A stretch of DNA of 64,000 bases from Coix lacryma-jobi var. lacryma-jobi (GCA_009763385.1 CM019824.1:178664725-178728724); one strand, 5' to 3'; numbered from the stretch's first letter, positions 1 through 12,900 are shown. The notes: a model not told the origin generated them from the sequence alone. Made by a program: numbers and translations.

Positions 1-1287
1 CCTGTTCTCAGATCCAGACGCTCAGGCACGTCCCAGTCGAGCAGTGGTTCCCGAGGGAGAGACAGCAGCAGGCAGGCCCAACGTTCTATACAGTGCTGCA
101 GGAGGACTTTTACCAGGGCTATAGGAACGTTGGTATTTCCTTACGTCCTCAGCGAGTCTGTCCACTGGAGGCCATAGTCACGACAGCTGGAGAGCAGATC
201 CGTCCCATACTCTCGTATCTACCTGGTCTGGCAGACCTTCTAGGGCGGTCTGGCTCATACATTGAGGATTGGGTCTTTCAGTTTTATGCTTCGCTTTGGG
301 TGCACCCGGATAGAGAGACCATCAAGTTTGCACTTGAGGGGGAGCACTACAGACTGTTTTCGTCAGAGATCCAGGATTGGTTTGGACTGCGACGCTCTCA
401 GACCCGGATCCACGACCTGTGCTACGACAGGACCGAGCCACCCCGCCGCCCTCACGGTGGTGCACAGCCATCGACGGACTTGGTTCGCCCCTGCTTCACT
501 GAGCCGTTCGGTGAGGGTTCGAGTCGCACGCCTAGGGATCTCACCCCTACGACTCGGATCCTCAACGCGGTTCTTCGGCGGACCTTGCTTCCCCGGGTGG
601 GCTTCGGAGAGGGTCTTTCTAGGCTGCAGCTGTGGTTACTTGCCTATATGGTCAGGCAGCAGGACTTCGACGTCTGGGACGTCATTCTGTGTGAGATAGA
701 GGACACCGTAGCATAGGGCATCAAGGCCCGCAGGCAGCTCCCTTATGCTCATTGGATCTCATATATACTTTGGAAGGTAGCTGCCACCACTGGTACTCGC
801 CTCAGTCAGACTCTCACCGGGTCCGCGACCGTGTTCCCCGAGTACAACATGAGTCAGCTATTGGGACACGGTCGGGATCGCAGGCAGCAGGAGCCACAGG
901 CCCCGTCTTCTTCACGCCAGAGACCTGAGGTCCCCGAGTCAGCCCAGGAGCAGGACGAGGCCATCCAGGCACTCGCAGAGCAGGAGCTTGCAGACCTAGA
1001 GGGTGGTGACACGTACGTCGCCGAGGACCCCACCGACAGCTCTGATAAGGATTACCAGCTCCCGCCTCGTTTTCAGCCGCGTGCACACGACTCTCAGGCC
1101 AGGACGTCTGGTACTGTCTCCTCCGACCCAGACCGCTTCTCAGCAGCTTCTAGCTTCAGAGGGTCAGCAGGCTACTGGCGGTTCTTCTTCTGACTCTGAG
1201 GAGTATCTTCAGCAGTTTGAGTTTACTCAGCGCACTCCGGAGACAGCTCCTGGCTCGTCTGCACCACCTCCGCCCTCCGACGCTTAG
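1..1287 (+). pseudogene. Broken env-like ORF of the Sirevirus-type element
   Basis: This is the downstream ORF of the element, in the position called envelope-like in Sireviruses. The frame is open from before base 93 to a TAG at 714-716, where the related copy at 45649-48246 stays open. After that stop the same frame continues to about 1123, where 689 bases present in the other copy are missing. Because 689 is not a multiple of three, the last part is read in another frame and ends at 1287. Both retained halves align well with the other copy. The function of the protein is not established; no membrane segment is obvious in the part seen. Confidence 0.82.
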
Positions 1288-1699
1288 TTTGGCGCTTGAT
1301 GCCAAAGGGGGAGAGTAGTCGAGTATAGCGATAGGGGGAGCGATGTGAGAGGGTTTTTTGCTTCTTATGATGTGTTATGTTCACATACGCTCGCTACTTA
1401 TCGCATCTTTTGTGCTTTACTATGTTATATACTTATGCTATGGTACTTTATGACATGTATGTGCTCTCTATGATATATGATATGACATGTCATTTCGCTT
1501 TACTCGATTACTTGTGCTCAATTCTCATTTGTTATGTATTCGAGCTCTTTACTCTTGCACTTGCTATTCACTCTAACTTGTTGAGTGCAGGATGTTGGCA
1601 TGATATGTATGAGCTTGCCCCTAATCATTTTCTCTTATTCATTGCAAGTTCATACATGTCATGAATTGAAAACCTCTTCTCTCTATACTCGATCTCGTG

Positions 1700-1728
1700 T
1701 TGTCATCAATCACCAAAAAGGGGGAGAT
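1700..1728 (+). promoter_or_regulatory. Polypurine tract and conserved signal before the 3' LTR
   Basis: The stretch TTGTCATCAATCACC is followed by AAAAAGGGGGAGAT and then directly by the LTR start TGAACGC at 1729. The purine run is the primer for plus-strand synthesis in LTR elements. The same arrangement, with small changes, stands at 45209-45238 on the minus strand next to the other copy's 3' LTR. A second purine motif, AAAGGGGGAGAG near 1305, follows the env-like stop; repeated tracts of this kind are a known Sirevirus feature. Confidence 0.8.
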
Positions 1729-3306
1729 TGAACGCATCTTGGCCCCTAGTGGGTTTCGGTGATTGGATGAAACACAAGATTACTGTGACTAACGTGTGTT
1801 TTGCAGAAACAGGGATGAGTTAAGTCACGGTAATGGCGACGATACGGGCATATGGAGTTCATGTCCCCTGGCGATGGAAATCGTTTCGGTTTTCAAAGGA
1901 CGGACGACGAAGACGGTTGTAGGCTAGGCTAAGTGTCACATGGTGTTGGAGGATACTTAGGTAGTCTTAGGTCTTTGTTTTTCCTTTGGTCGTACTATAA
2001 AGGGGGGCGTGAATTAGTAGCTTGACCTAGATGAGTCTATTGAGGTAGGTGTGGTGCACACTTGTTATTTCATAGCCCTAGGTAGCTCAGAGAGATGCCT
2101 TATGTCGAGAGGAACAAAAGCCGTTAAGGCCGCGTCGCGATCCAAGTTCGTTTTGGCCTTGTAATAGGCATCGGACGCTGGTTAAGTGGGCATCAGAGGC
2201 TCCGATGCTCACCCCGACTTAGGGTTTAGTCTGGTGCGTGGCATCGGAGGCTCCGATGGTGCCACATCGGATGCTCCGGTGTCACTGTTCACTTGCGAGT
2301 GAACTGTGGAAGGCATCGGACGCTGGCATCGGACGCTGAGTGCCAGCATCCGATGGCCATCCAGAGAGGTTCCAGAGAGGTCAAAATGGCATCGGACGCG
2401 TCCGATGCAGGGGCATCGGACACTGCCCAGCGTCCGATGCTCCTTTAACATGTCTGACAGGTTGGTACAGTCGACCATTGGTCGAGGTCATCGGCGCGTC
2501 CGATGCTAGGCATCGGAGCGTCCGATGCCCCCGCAGAAACCCTGTCTTGTGCTGTTTTTGGATGGCCGGCTGGGGGAGTATATATACTCCACCTCCTCAT
2601 CCATTTCAGTTGTTCTTGCCACTTTCCTTTGCTGAGAAACACATTGTGAGTGTGAGAAAGAGCAAGAGCCCTAGTGAGGTTGAGAGATTTGCTAATTGAG
2701 AGGATTAGTGACCTCCTAGTGAGAATTGAGTAGCAAGTGTGCATCCATCCATCTCTTTGGCCTTGTGTTGGTCAAGTGAGAGTTCTAGCTTGTTACTCTT
2801 GGTGATCGACATCACCTAGACGGCTTGGTGGCGATCGGAGAGCTTGGTGATCATCCGGAGGCTTTGTGGATGACCCAAGCCATGTTGTGACCGGTATCGA
2901 GTGATTCACCGGGCCGGAGTGGCGAAGAATCAGCTCATAGTGAGCACTTGATCCTTGCGCGGATCAAGGGGGAGCAATACCCTTGCGCGGGTGCTCCAAC
3001 GAGGACTAGGGGGTGTGCAGACACCTCGATACCTCGACAAAAAGATCATTGTGTCATCTCTACTCTCATTACTTCACATTTACTTTTGAGCAATTCAATT
3101 CCGCATTTACTTGTTGTCCTTTCATGAGTTGAATTGCCATGCTAGAGTAGAAATGGTTTAGCGATAGTCTTTTGTGCGGTTGATTCTTGTCATACACTCT
3201 TCTAGGCACTAGGGGGTTAATTGGGCTTGATAGGTTTTAATTCTTGCAAAAGTTTTAGAAGAGCCCAATTCACCCCCCCCCCCTCTTGGACATCTTGATC
3301 CTTTCA
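1729..3306 (+). repeat. 3' LTR of the partial Sirevirus-type element
   Basis: The LTR is 1578 bp, begins TGAACGCATC and ends GATCCTTTCA. Its ends match those of the 1507- and 1520-bp LTRs at 57377-58883 and 43689-45208. The U3 part (about 2170-2530) is dense with CATCGGACGC and its complement. A TATATATA box stands at 2579-2586, right after that cluster, and is the likely start point for transcription. The last 60 bases carry a run of C typical of Sirevirus LTR ends. Confidence 0.87.
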
Positions 3307-5832
3307 CGATGAATGTGTCCTTGAGATAGTCTCATTGATGTTTGTGTTGCACATGGAAGATGGGATGTTGTTACAAAAGGGGTGGAAATTAAAATATGTA
3401 CGTGGATTTGGTGTTGTTGAATTGTGATGGATTTTGTATAAACTAGGAAGAAAGGCGCGCTTCGCCGCGCCCGTACTGGAGGACACTAACAATTAGTATA
3501 TATAAAAAATATTATCTTAACATATCATCAATCTATACATATATTTGGAGCATTTTGTAAACAAAAACCAAATGAAAAAATATGGAAGTTTTGGATGAGA
3601 ACATGTAGACTCAAGCATCCATTATATCTTCACAGCTAAATGGTTACCAATTCGATTGCACCAACAACAAAGATCAATTTCTTAACCGTGTACGCGTAGA
3701 CCAAACATCTCTGAAGAAAATAAAGAGAAGGACCCTTGGTAATAATGTAACTTTTAGAATAAGCTAGCTCACCCTTTTCATTTTGTTGAGTTAGCTGTTC
3801 GTGTAACAGCCTTGAACAGTGAAGGGAAAGAACGTGTTTTGGAACGCTTGTTACCACCGTATTACATTAGGAATCATTTGTGTGGACACTTAAATAGCAG
3901 CAAGGCCTATAGAAAAACACCAGTGAGTAACTTGTAGGGTGTTTGGTTTGTGGAACCAACTCATGCTTCATGAGGTGATGCATCATGAGTTCATCCTATG
4001 AATTTTGGTGGAACCAACTCATTCCTCATGCATATACTAATTATTGACTTATGAGGAATGAGGTGGTGATGCATCAACTCATTCCATTCCACCAAGCAAA
4101 TAGAAAAAGTGAGGAGTGAGAAGATGATGGACCACCTCATTCCTTGAACGAAACACACCTTTGGTGTCCCTGCAACATTGCTACTAAAACTAAGCAAAAG
4201 AATTGGGATGCAAGTAAATTATTCTGACATTGGTTGAGGCAACGAAGCAAACATATGGTGTGCGTTGCGCTTGCCCTATCATCAACACCTTTATCACTCA
4301 TGAGTCTTAGGCAACTCAGACATCATCAACAACAGAAAGAGCCAGAGATATATACATCAGTCGGAGAGGAAATCAAGCCAAATCATTTAGGATTGGAGCT
4401 CCCAAGTCCATGGATAAGTGCCTGCACAAGTACTCCGTAGGCCGTAAGCAACAGAGTCATGTCACGCATGCCTTGGACAATGGACAATCAGCCTTGACGG
4501 CGGCAGGGGTTTCATGCGACGTCGCCGCTGCGCTGTCCTGGAGAGCCGGATTTGTTGTTGAGAACGAAGTCGTTCTTCTTGGGAGGCCCTGTATGAATCC
4601 TCAGGACAGGCTAGTGCCCTGGCTCCTCCTACATTGTGTTGTCCTAGGCCTCTGCTTTCACGAGCGCCAAATAAAGAATAAGACTGCGACAGATACGTGA
4701 GGAACTAGAGGAATGCCCCGCGCATTGCCGCGAAAATTGCTAATTTGGAAAAAAAATTACTTATACTAAGGGATAAACAATTATTATAAGTTAATGTTAG
4801 TGGATGATGTGGTACGTTGATGTGGACAAATAAATGCATGTTAGTGGATGATGTGTCTTGTTGACATGTAGATCATATCATAATTATAAATGCTAGTTGG
4901 CCATAAATTCATCCATAGTGGACTCATGAGGTGAATAACTTGCATGTTGAGAGAAATAACTAGTGTGGCCATAAATACTTTCGAAAGTGGACTGATGAGG
5001 TGGATAGCTTGCAAATTGAGAGAAATAGCTAGTGGAGTTTTGCTTTATATGAGTTATAGATACGTGAGTGGATTTGACGTTCCTATAAACCTTGGTGGAT
5101 TTGATGTAGTTTCTTTATATGTTTATTTAGACTTTAGAAGTTGATGTTCTGTATGTTGGTGTTTATATATAAATAAACTTGGTTGAGCTCTTAACAAATT
5201 TATATTATTGTCAGTACAAAGCATGGGTCTCAAAGAATCGTCATCCTAGCTATAGCATATCCATTTGTTCTTTAATTTTGTGTGACGGAATCTGATGCTG
5301 GTAGCAGACGGCGTTTCAGGATCTCATCACAGGTATATTCGGCTGAGGTTGGAGATTGGGCCTTGTCCTTTTACTTTTGTTTTTTTTTTTTCTGTTTTCC
5401 TTTGTTGATGTTGTTGTGAGGGGGAAAAACGGTGAGTACTCAATAGCCGATCCTTGTAGGGATATCATTTATTTTTTTGATAAGACAAAAGGCGAAAGCT
5501 GAAAAACACGAAGAAGAAAAAAAAGACAGCGGTACTTTGCTCGGAGGACACATTGCAAAACAGCAAACTATTCTTTTTGTTTAATATACGTGTTAGATTT
5601 TAGTGGTTGCGTGAATAAGTTTTGAAGGAATAAAAACAGAAAAAAAAAATAGAATGCAAATGCAGCTAGTAATTTGGAGTGGTAGATGAATTGACACGTG
5701 TGTCGCCGTGTGACTGGGAGATAGGTAGGGCCCAAAAGGCAGGCAGGACGACGAGGCCGCCCTAGACGGGCCACAAAAACGAGCAAAGATCCAAATTCCC
5801 TGGATCCGGAAGAAAGGCCGCAGCAGTCTACC
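3307..5832. other. Intergenic stretch without a recognised gene
   Basis: No ORF here resembles a protein I know. The longest, at about 4410-4700, is 96 codons and has no recognisable domain. The stretch holds one MITE-like repeat (3937-4160), two short GC hairpins near 3452 and 4712 that look like ends of old non-autonomous elements, and AT-rich sequence. The last few hundred bases are upstream of the HAD gene. Confidence 0.6.
3937..4160. mobile_element. MITE-like repeat with GGGTGTTTGG ends
   Basis: The block begins GGGTGTTTGGTTTGTGG and ends with the near complement CGAAACACACCT. Inside, the words CTCATTCC and GGAATGAG recur in opposite orientation, so the whole block can fold back. The ends resemble hAT-type miniature elements of grasses. 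No clear target duplication was found, so the family is tentative. Confidence 0.5.
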
Positions 5833-5840
5833 TATAATAA
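5833..5840 (+). promoter_or_regulatory. TATA box of the five-exon HAD gene
   Basis: TATAATAA lies about 170 bases upstream of the ATG at 6010, with a CT-rich leader (CTTCTTCTTC) between, as is common for plant 5' untranslated regions. Confidence 0.5.
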
Positions 5841-6009
5841 AGGAGCCCCGACGACGCCACGAGAGACAAGAGAGTCACGCACGCAGATTCGCGGCTGCCC
5901 TCCTCCTCTTCTTCTTCTTCCTCTATCGAGACAGCGCGCATCTCTTGGTGCTCGTCTCTCTCGCCCCCGGCCCCCGCCCCCCGCCGGCCCCCGTCCGCTT
6001 CGATCGCAC

Positions 6010-6940
6010 ATGGCGGCGGCTTCCACCCCCAACGGCAATCCCACTGTCAGGTCCGGCTCTCCCTCCCCTATTTTTTTTTCTATTAATTTCCTTTTTGTTT
6101 GATTTTTGTTTTGGTTTTTTGTCTTCAACAACGACACCGCTAGACTCTTTCTTCTTGCCATCGATCAGCTTGGTAGAGTCCAAACTCCTGCTAGGTTGTT
6201 ACTCTGGCACTCGGGAAGAGAAAGACTGGGTGATCTTCTGTGACTGAATTACATGCTGTTTCTGTTCTTCTTTTCTGTTGAAACCCGCTGAGTCGCGTCA
6301 CTGACTGACTAGTGACTACTACCATCGAGCGGCGATGAAAGATTGCTGTAGCTGGCGTTGGATTTCATTTTTCTCACACGCACTGCTTCCAAATTCCTGA
6401 TCGGGCTGATGATGATTCAAATGCTGGGCATGATGTGCAGCTCTCTCGCGACCACTGTTCCGGTCGAGGCGGTTCTGTTCGACATCGACGGGACCCTGTG
6501 CGACTCGGATCCCCTCCACCATGTCGCATTCCAAGAGATGCTTCTCGAGGTAACGGACGGTTCCCTGTTTTATTTATTTATTAATTAATACCCAAAACAA
6601 GCTACGATGCGATGCGATGTGACGTGATTCGATCGCCAATTGGCTTTATGCGTACGCAGATCGGGTACAACAACGGTGTGCCGATAGACGACGAGTTCTT
6701 CATCAAGAATATCGCTGGGAGGAGCGACGTCGAAGCTGCCCAGAACCTGTTCCCGGATTGGCCTCTTGACAAGGGGCTCAAATTCCTGGACGACAAGGAA
6801 GCTAAATACAGAAGGTACATGCATACTTGTGATTTCCTCAGTTTCATCAAGATAACTGAATGTCCTCGCAAAAAAAGATAACTGAATGATTCAGGGAATC
6901 AGAGTGTTATCCATTATTACAGCAGCAACTCGTTCATGTA

Positions 6941-7021
<81 letters not shown>

Positions 7022-7823
7022 AAAACATCGAATTGAGCCATGCCACATCACATGAAAAACATCCATTTGCTACTCAACAGAGCAATAATATCAGCATTTG
7101 GTACTACACTAGGTTGTTGAGGGTTTTGTCATTTCTTACATCAGCCGTTTTGCTTCTGATTGTGATCCTTTAATAATCATTGCATTACATCAGGGAACTG
7201 ATAGGTTCATTAGTCATTACAGTAACACAATGATGGACTGAATGTTTCTATTTGTTCCCTTGTTTCAGTTTGGCAAAAGAGCGCTTGGTACCTGTAAACG
7301 GCCTCGGGAAAGTGGTCCAGTGGGTCAAAGACCACGGGTACAAGCGCGCAGCAGTAACCAACGCCCCAAGGATCAACGCGGAGCTCATGATCTCCCTTCT
7401 GGGTCTGTCAGACTTCTTCCAGGCTGTTATCATCGGAGGCGAGTGTGAGCAGCCAAAGCCTGCACCGTACCCTTACCTCAAGGCACTCAAGGAGCTTGAG
7501 GTGTCTGCAGAGCACACCTTCATCTTTGAGGTTGTAAATCAAACACTGCTTTCTGACTGGAGCTTTGTGATCTGATTTATCATATGTATATAGTAGTAGT
7601 CACTGATAAGAGATTTTGTTTGGTGTAGGATTCTCCTTCTGGCATTCGGGCAGGCGTTGCAGCAGGAATGCCTGTCGTTGGTTTAGCCACAAGGAACCCA
7701 GAGAACTCCTTGCTGGAAGCAAGAGCCGCGTTCCTCATCAAGGATTATGAAGATCCTAAGCTCTGGGCAGAGCTTGAAGAGATCGACAGAGAGGAAGCTA
7801 AGCTGAAGAAGGCCAGCGCATGA
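6010..7823 (+). CDS. SGPP: HAD-superfamily sugar-phosphatase-like protein, five exons
   Basis: Exons by GT-AG boundaries: 6010-6050, 6441-6549, 6660-6814, 7269-7530, 7629-7823. They join in frame to 253 residues. The protein has the HAD phosphatase motifs: FDIDGT with the nucleophile and acid aspartates at residues 28 and 30, a VTNAP motif II, a lysine in the CEQPKPAPYPYL stretch (motif III) and FEDSPSGIRAG (motif IV). A small helical cap follows motif I. Family and sequence style match Arabidopsis At2g38740 (AtSGPP), a phosphatase acting on small sugar phosphates; the substrate is inferred, not shown. The ATG at 6010 opens a short N-terminal tail and no targeting peptide is evident, so cytosol is likely. 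A related gene follows at 8632-9579. Intron 3 contains a long AT repeat. Confidence 0.88.
6943..7017. repeat. (AT)n microsatellite in an intron
   Basis: About 37 uninterrupted AT units lie in the third intron of the HAD gene. The apparent ORF across it is only a run of Tyr-Ile codons and is not a gene. Confidence 0.97.
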
Positions 7824-8537
7824 TATGATATGATATGATATGATGATGAACAGTTGATTAACTAGATTTATCGCCGATTAAATTGGGCTAGAACACATTT
7901 CTGTTCCTACTAGTTATGCTGCAGCTGTGACTGTGAGTAACAGCGGAGAGCTCATCAGGGTAATTTTGAGACTCTAGTTTGGTATATTATTTCTTTTTTC
8001 TTCTTCATGGAACTGAGACCAAATAAGAACTTGGGATTCTTCTGCCAGCGGTTACGATTGTTTGGTGGATGCGAGTATGGGGAACTCGCTCTGTGACAAT
8101 AACAAAGCTGTTGCGCCCTCACCGTCTGTGTATTAACTTGTTGCTTCAGCAGTCTTTAATCTGAAAGAAAGATGAGATGGGAATTCCCTCCCTCCTGGAA
8201 AATGTGTTGAAATGTGCCATGCTGATTGTCAAATTCAGCATTGTTTTCATTTTGAACTCTAGCTGTGACAATGGAAACCGTGCTGAAAGTGGTTTCTGGG
8301 GCTATGCAGCATTTTGTTGTGGGCTCATCATAAACTTGAGTTTAGAGAGTCCAAAGAAAAACAAAGAATTTGAACGCCGATTTGAAAGGCAGCCGCAGGT
8401 CAAAAGGTGGGGCTGCTGAGATGCTGAAACGATGAGAACTACTGTAGCAGCCACCAACCGCGCCAACTGAACCACCAGCACAAAGGAGGGGAATCGTCAC
8501 CATTCACCAACTCTCCCTCTCGAATCTAATCTAATCC
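7824..8537. other. Spacer between the two HAD genes
   Basis: This holds the 3' end of the first gene, beginning with a short TGATA repeat (7820-7845), and the promoter of the second. I see no other gene; the 80-codon ORF at 8177-8419 has no recognisable features. Confidence 0.6.
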
Positions 8538-8545
8538 TTATAAAA
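8538..8545 (+). promoter_or_regulatory. TATA box of the two-exon HAD gene
   Basis: TTATAAAA lies 94 bases upstream of the ATG at 8632, a normal plant spacing. Confidence 0.6.
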
Positions 8546-8631
8546 CGTCCAGGCAGCAGCAATATCATCAGCAGTGAACACAAGACCAAAAGAAGCCCCC
8601 CAGTTTGGCGTCCAGCAGCAACCAACCGGCC

Positions 8632-9579
8632 ATGGAAAGGTAATCCTGGCCACAACCACATCATAATCTAGATTAGAGTATTTTCTGTATGATGATTTCA
8701 TTCAGTTCTATTATATTCCCCCAAAAGAGGCAGAGACTGTCGAGATTTCAATCCAAAGTTTCTCTGCAACCGTGGCCATCCCAGTGACATGACATGGATG
8801 CCTTCCCTTCCCTGTGTGTGGTTGTAACTTGTAGCAGTGGGATCGGCAGAGTGGCTCCCCTGGAGGCGGTGCTCTTCGACATCGACGGCACCATGGCCAT
8901 CTCGGACCCGTTCCACCACAGGTCCACCTCGGAGATGCTCCTCAAGGTGGGCTACAACGACGGCGTCCCCATCACGCCGGAGTTCGGCATGGCGCACATG
9001 GCCGGCCGGAGCAACCAGCAGATCGGCCGCTTCCTGTTCCCGGACTGGGACCAGGCGCGGCTCGACGCCTTCTTCGCCGAGAAAGAGGCGCTCTTCGCCA
9101 GGTACGCCGGCGAGGGGCTCCGGGAGATCGCCGGCCTCACGCCGCTCTGCCGCTGGGCCGCCGGCCGCGGGCTCAGGCGCGCCGCCGTCACCAACGCGCC
9201 CAGGGCCAACGCCGACCTCATCATCTCCGTCCTCGGCCTCTCCGACTTCTTCCAGCTCGTCGTCACCGCCGAGGAGTGCGAGCGATCCAAGCCCTTCCCG
9301 GACCCGTACCTCAGGGCGCTGGAGCTGCTCGGCGTCTCGCCGGACCACGCCGTCGTGTTCGAGGACTCCACCACCGGCGTGCAGGCCGGCGTCGCGGCAG
9401 GGATGCCGGTGGTTGCCGTCGCCGAGGAGAGCCGGGAGCGCAAGCTTCTCGCCGCCGGCGCCACGCTCGTCATCAGGGACTACGAGGACCCCAAGCTCTG
9501 GGCGGCATTGGACAAACTGGACACCGCCACCAACCCTGATGTCTCTGCTGACGCCAACGGAACTCATGCACAACTGTAG
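8632..9579 (+). CDS. SGPP: HAD-superfamily sugar-phosphatase-like protein, two exons
   Basis: Exon 1 is only 8 coding bases (8632-8639, ATGGAAAG), followed by a GT-AG intron and exon 2 at 8838-9579, which gives 249 residues. Motif I is FDIDGT (aspartates 17 and 19), motif II VTNAP, motif III contains CERSKPFPDPYL, and motif IV is FEDSTTGVQAG, so the catalytic set is complete. It is a tandem paralogue of the gene at 6010-7823, with similar order and length, but GC-rich and with the last four exons fused into one. The first intron keeps the same phase and relative place as in the paralogue. An ATG within the intron at 8794 is also in frame, but the tiny first exon gives a better N-terminus. Function is inferred from the family: a Mg-dependent small-molecule phosphatase. 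Confidence 0.87.
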
Positions 9580-9954
9580 CTGTAGCTGAGTTACACAAGA
9601 GTACCAGTAGCGAAAAACAATTAATTTCTTCCCATATTTCACTTTCATTCACGCATGATTGAATTAGAACCCATTCTTGTATTTTGTATCTTTGAGATGA
9701 GGTCATACAAAACTGCCTGTAGGCCAGGCCATTACAGATGAGTGAAAACAAAACTGATTACGAGAGAAAATGCAGAATTCTGTATCTATAATCTATTCTC
9801 CCACAAGAGCTCACACGAGACTGTGTGCTTCAGAAATGGTGGTAAGCTGGTGACGGTGCACGTTCCTTGCAAACATGATACAGTCGTACAGACAATACAT
9901 TTTTCACAAGGTCCTCGTATACACACCAAGACAAGATGGAGACATGGTGATAGA

Positions 9955-12900
9955 TCAGTTTGACGAGTATCTCTTTGACAACGCCTCGTAATGTTTGATT
10001 TGCTGCAGCAAAAGGGAACAAGGTAAAAGGGAGAAATACGTGAGATGGTAGCACGATGGCAAGCAGAAAAAAAATCAGCACTGACAGTCTGGTGTTTGCC
10101 CCATACCTGTTCAGATACTGATGGCTTAATCTTCGACAGAGCACGTTCAAAGTGCGAGATCTCAATCAAACAAGACGAACTCAGTGAGGATGTCCCGTTC
10201 TCAAGGAATTCCAATTTCTCTTCCAATGCTGCCATGGCTGCTTCATTGACCTAATGAACGAGGCACATTAGTTTGATACAGATATCCTGCCCATTAAGCT
10301 ACATTGAATTCATTGTGCAAGCTGAAGCACTAGTGCCCTCCTTTTGGGCAACATAAAAAACAACTGTTCAGTGGAATATCACAAATATTACCAGTGATGC
10401 TAGGTCGGCACCAGTGAGATTGTTGCATTCAGCACGGCGTGCAAGTGCATCCAAATCAACATCAGCCGAGACAGGCTTGTTACGAGCATGTGCTTTTAAT
10501 ATTGAAACACGCTCGTCTGCACCAGGTAAAGGTACATAATATTTCTTTCCAAATCTACCAGGCCGTAAAACAGCATCATCTATCACATCAATCCTACACC
10601 AGAAAGGGGCTGCAGGTATCAACAATATATTCAGGGATAAACATGTAAAATGGTAGACCCATTCGGTGCTGACAATTACCTGTTTGTAGCTCCTATCACA
10701 TAGACACCTTGTCGTTGATCAGCACCATCAAGTTCGATAAGTAACTGCGAACACAAGAATATGAATAACACATGACAGAAAAGCAATGCAAAGGAATGAA
10801 GAGGCAGGTGCACAAACTAGTACAATACTCAAACCTGATTTAAGAGACGTTCAACAACCCATCCTCCCTCTTTCCCTCGTTTTGTTGTTAAAGCATCAAC
10901 CTGGCACATCACATGGAATAAGAACTTCAACACCATACCAAGAGAAACAGCTCTCTAAACCATGTTGCTTCATTACTAAGTACTATAATAAATGCATCAA
11001 ACATCACAGACTTGTTTGAAGCAATCGATACATGATTTCCTCAACATAATGTATTACAGGTCAGGTTGCATGCAATTTCTTACCTCATCGAAAAATAGGA
11101 TGCATGGGGAGTTAGTCCGTGCACGAGTGAATATTTTCCTAACTTCTGATTCACTCTCCCCAACATACTTGTTCAATAGCTCAGGCCCCTAATGAACCAG
11201 AAAAAGAAAAAAAAATCTTAGAACTATTTTGTATGGCTTTGAAAAGCTGGTGTGAAAATATGAAAAATCCAAACATCAACCACCTTGATGTGAATAAAAT
11301 TAGCCCCTGCCTCATGTGCCACTGCTTTTGCTATTAGTGTTTTCCCGCAACCAGGAGGTCCAAACAGCATGAAGCCAGCTTGCATATTCACTCCAAATAC
11401 CTTGAAAAGCACGAAACAAAGAGGGCATGAAAACAATACTCAAATGTATAAATTACATAAACAATATGTAATTGATATGAAAAAACAATATGGATGTGTA
11501 TTTACTTATGAGAAATAATCAAGTGCTCTCAACTTCTACAGTATCATAATAGTAGATAGAGTACTAGACAAAATACAGAAGTAAGAATTGTAAAATAAAC
11601 TTCTCTGGACCAGTAAATTCAATTCAGCATTCACCTCATAGACTTCAGGGTGCTTGATACAACGAATAATGCAGCGGTCAAACTCTTTTCTTAATGAATC
11701 AAGACCTCCAACATCATCCCATGCGACATCAGGGACAGAAGAAAACCCTTCTCTTCTCAAAGATGGTTGAACCATTTTTGTTGCTTTCTTCAGTTAGTGA
11801 AGAGAAGATTATTAAAAACAATAGTCTATGGATCTGATAAAAATCTAACAGCAGAAGGGAAAGGCATGCCCATGATATACAGAGGTGACACAAAAAGAAA
11901 AGAAATTGATCATGTTGCAAATTATAGCAACTTAGATGACACTATATTAAAAGTGAAAAGGACAAAGGTTACTGGAGAAAGACATGTCCTAAAAATTAAC
12001 AAAAGAAGAAGATAAAGGTTTTTGGAAAAAAATGGATCAAGGCATAGTCCTGTGTGTCTAGGTGCATGCTAGTGTCCAGGTTCATAGTATTTACTTTAGC
12101 TTAATTTCAGCATGGAGTAATAGGAAGTAATAGGCTGATTAGTTGAGTGATTTTCTGCATTTTTTTAGGAGGCATCACAGCCTGATTTGTAGCTCACATT
12201 GACTATATTAGACGATGAGAAAACCAAGCTAAGTCATTCCAACCACCAAAACACTTGTGCTCGTGTGTGCTTCCTGTGTGAGTTCCTGGTGTCTTGTTAG
12301 AGGCATATTTACCTTTCAAACTGAAATCTAGCTTACACTGGATGAATTTAATAGACTTATTGGGACATGTGCTGTTCATAGAAAAGGTGCAAAGCTTACC
12401 TCAAAATCCTCCATAGTAATATGTAGGCCTTCCACCTCACTTTCATCCCAGGGTTGTCTCCACCAGTCATGCTTGCTATTCCCGTCATGCTCACGGCCAT
12501 ATTGAACTCTTTTTTCATCAATTGTTCTCTTCATTGCTAGATTCCCTGCTTTATCCACTAATGCCTTCAAGTCAGCACCAACAAAACCTGGTGTCGCTCT
12601 AGCTATCTTGAACAAGTCAAATTCGCCTTCAAGTCGAAGATGCTGAGTGAGCATCTTCAGTATTTGTTTTCGTGCGTTCTCATCTGGAACACCAAGAGAT
12701 ATCTCTCGGTCAAACCTTCCTGGCCTTCGCAGAGCTTGGTCCACAGCATCAGGCCTATTTGTAGCTCCAATGACAATAACATAACCAGGTTTCTTTTCAG
12801 ATGATTCAGCATCCGAATTGCCACTGCCCGATCCAATATTCTGGTGGAATTGATCCATGCATGTCATTAATTGAGTAACTATACGCCGTTCCATCTCTCG

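Larger units (their letters stand above)
1..3306 (+). mobile_element. 3' half of a Sirevirus-type Ty1/copia retrotransposon
   Basis: The window opens inside this element, which reads on the plus strand. It holds the end of an env-like ORF (to 1287), two purine-rich tracts (about 1302 and 1711-1728) and a complete LTR at 1729-3306. It is related to the complete minus-strand element at 43689-58883: the ORF, the tract before the LTR and the LTR ends can be aligned by eye. Sireviruses are known for a gene after pol, repeated polypurine tracts and palindromes in the LTR, and all three are visible here. The 5' LTR and pol lie outside the window, so the target duplication cannot be tested; the right flank is CGATG. 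Confidence 0.88.

Noticed and set aside
4410..4700. 96-codon ORF in the first intergenic stretch
   Set aside because: No domain, no conserved start context and no neighbouring exon; not supported as a gene.
8837..9589. Ser/Pro/Arg-rich ORF over the second HAD gene
   Set aside because: Frame shadow; the HAD motifs are in the other frame.
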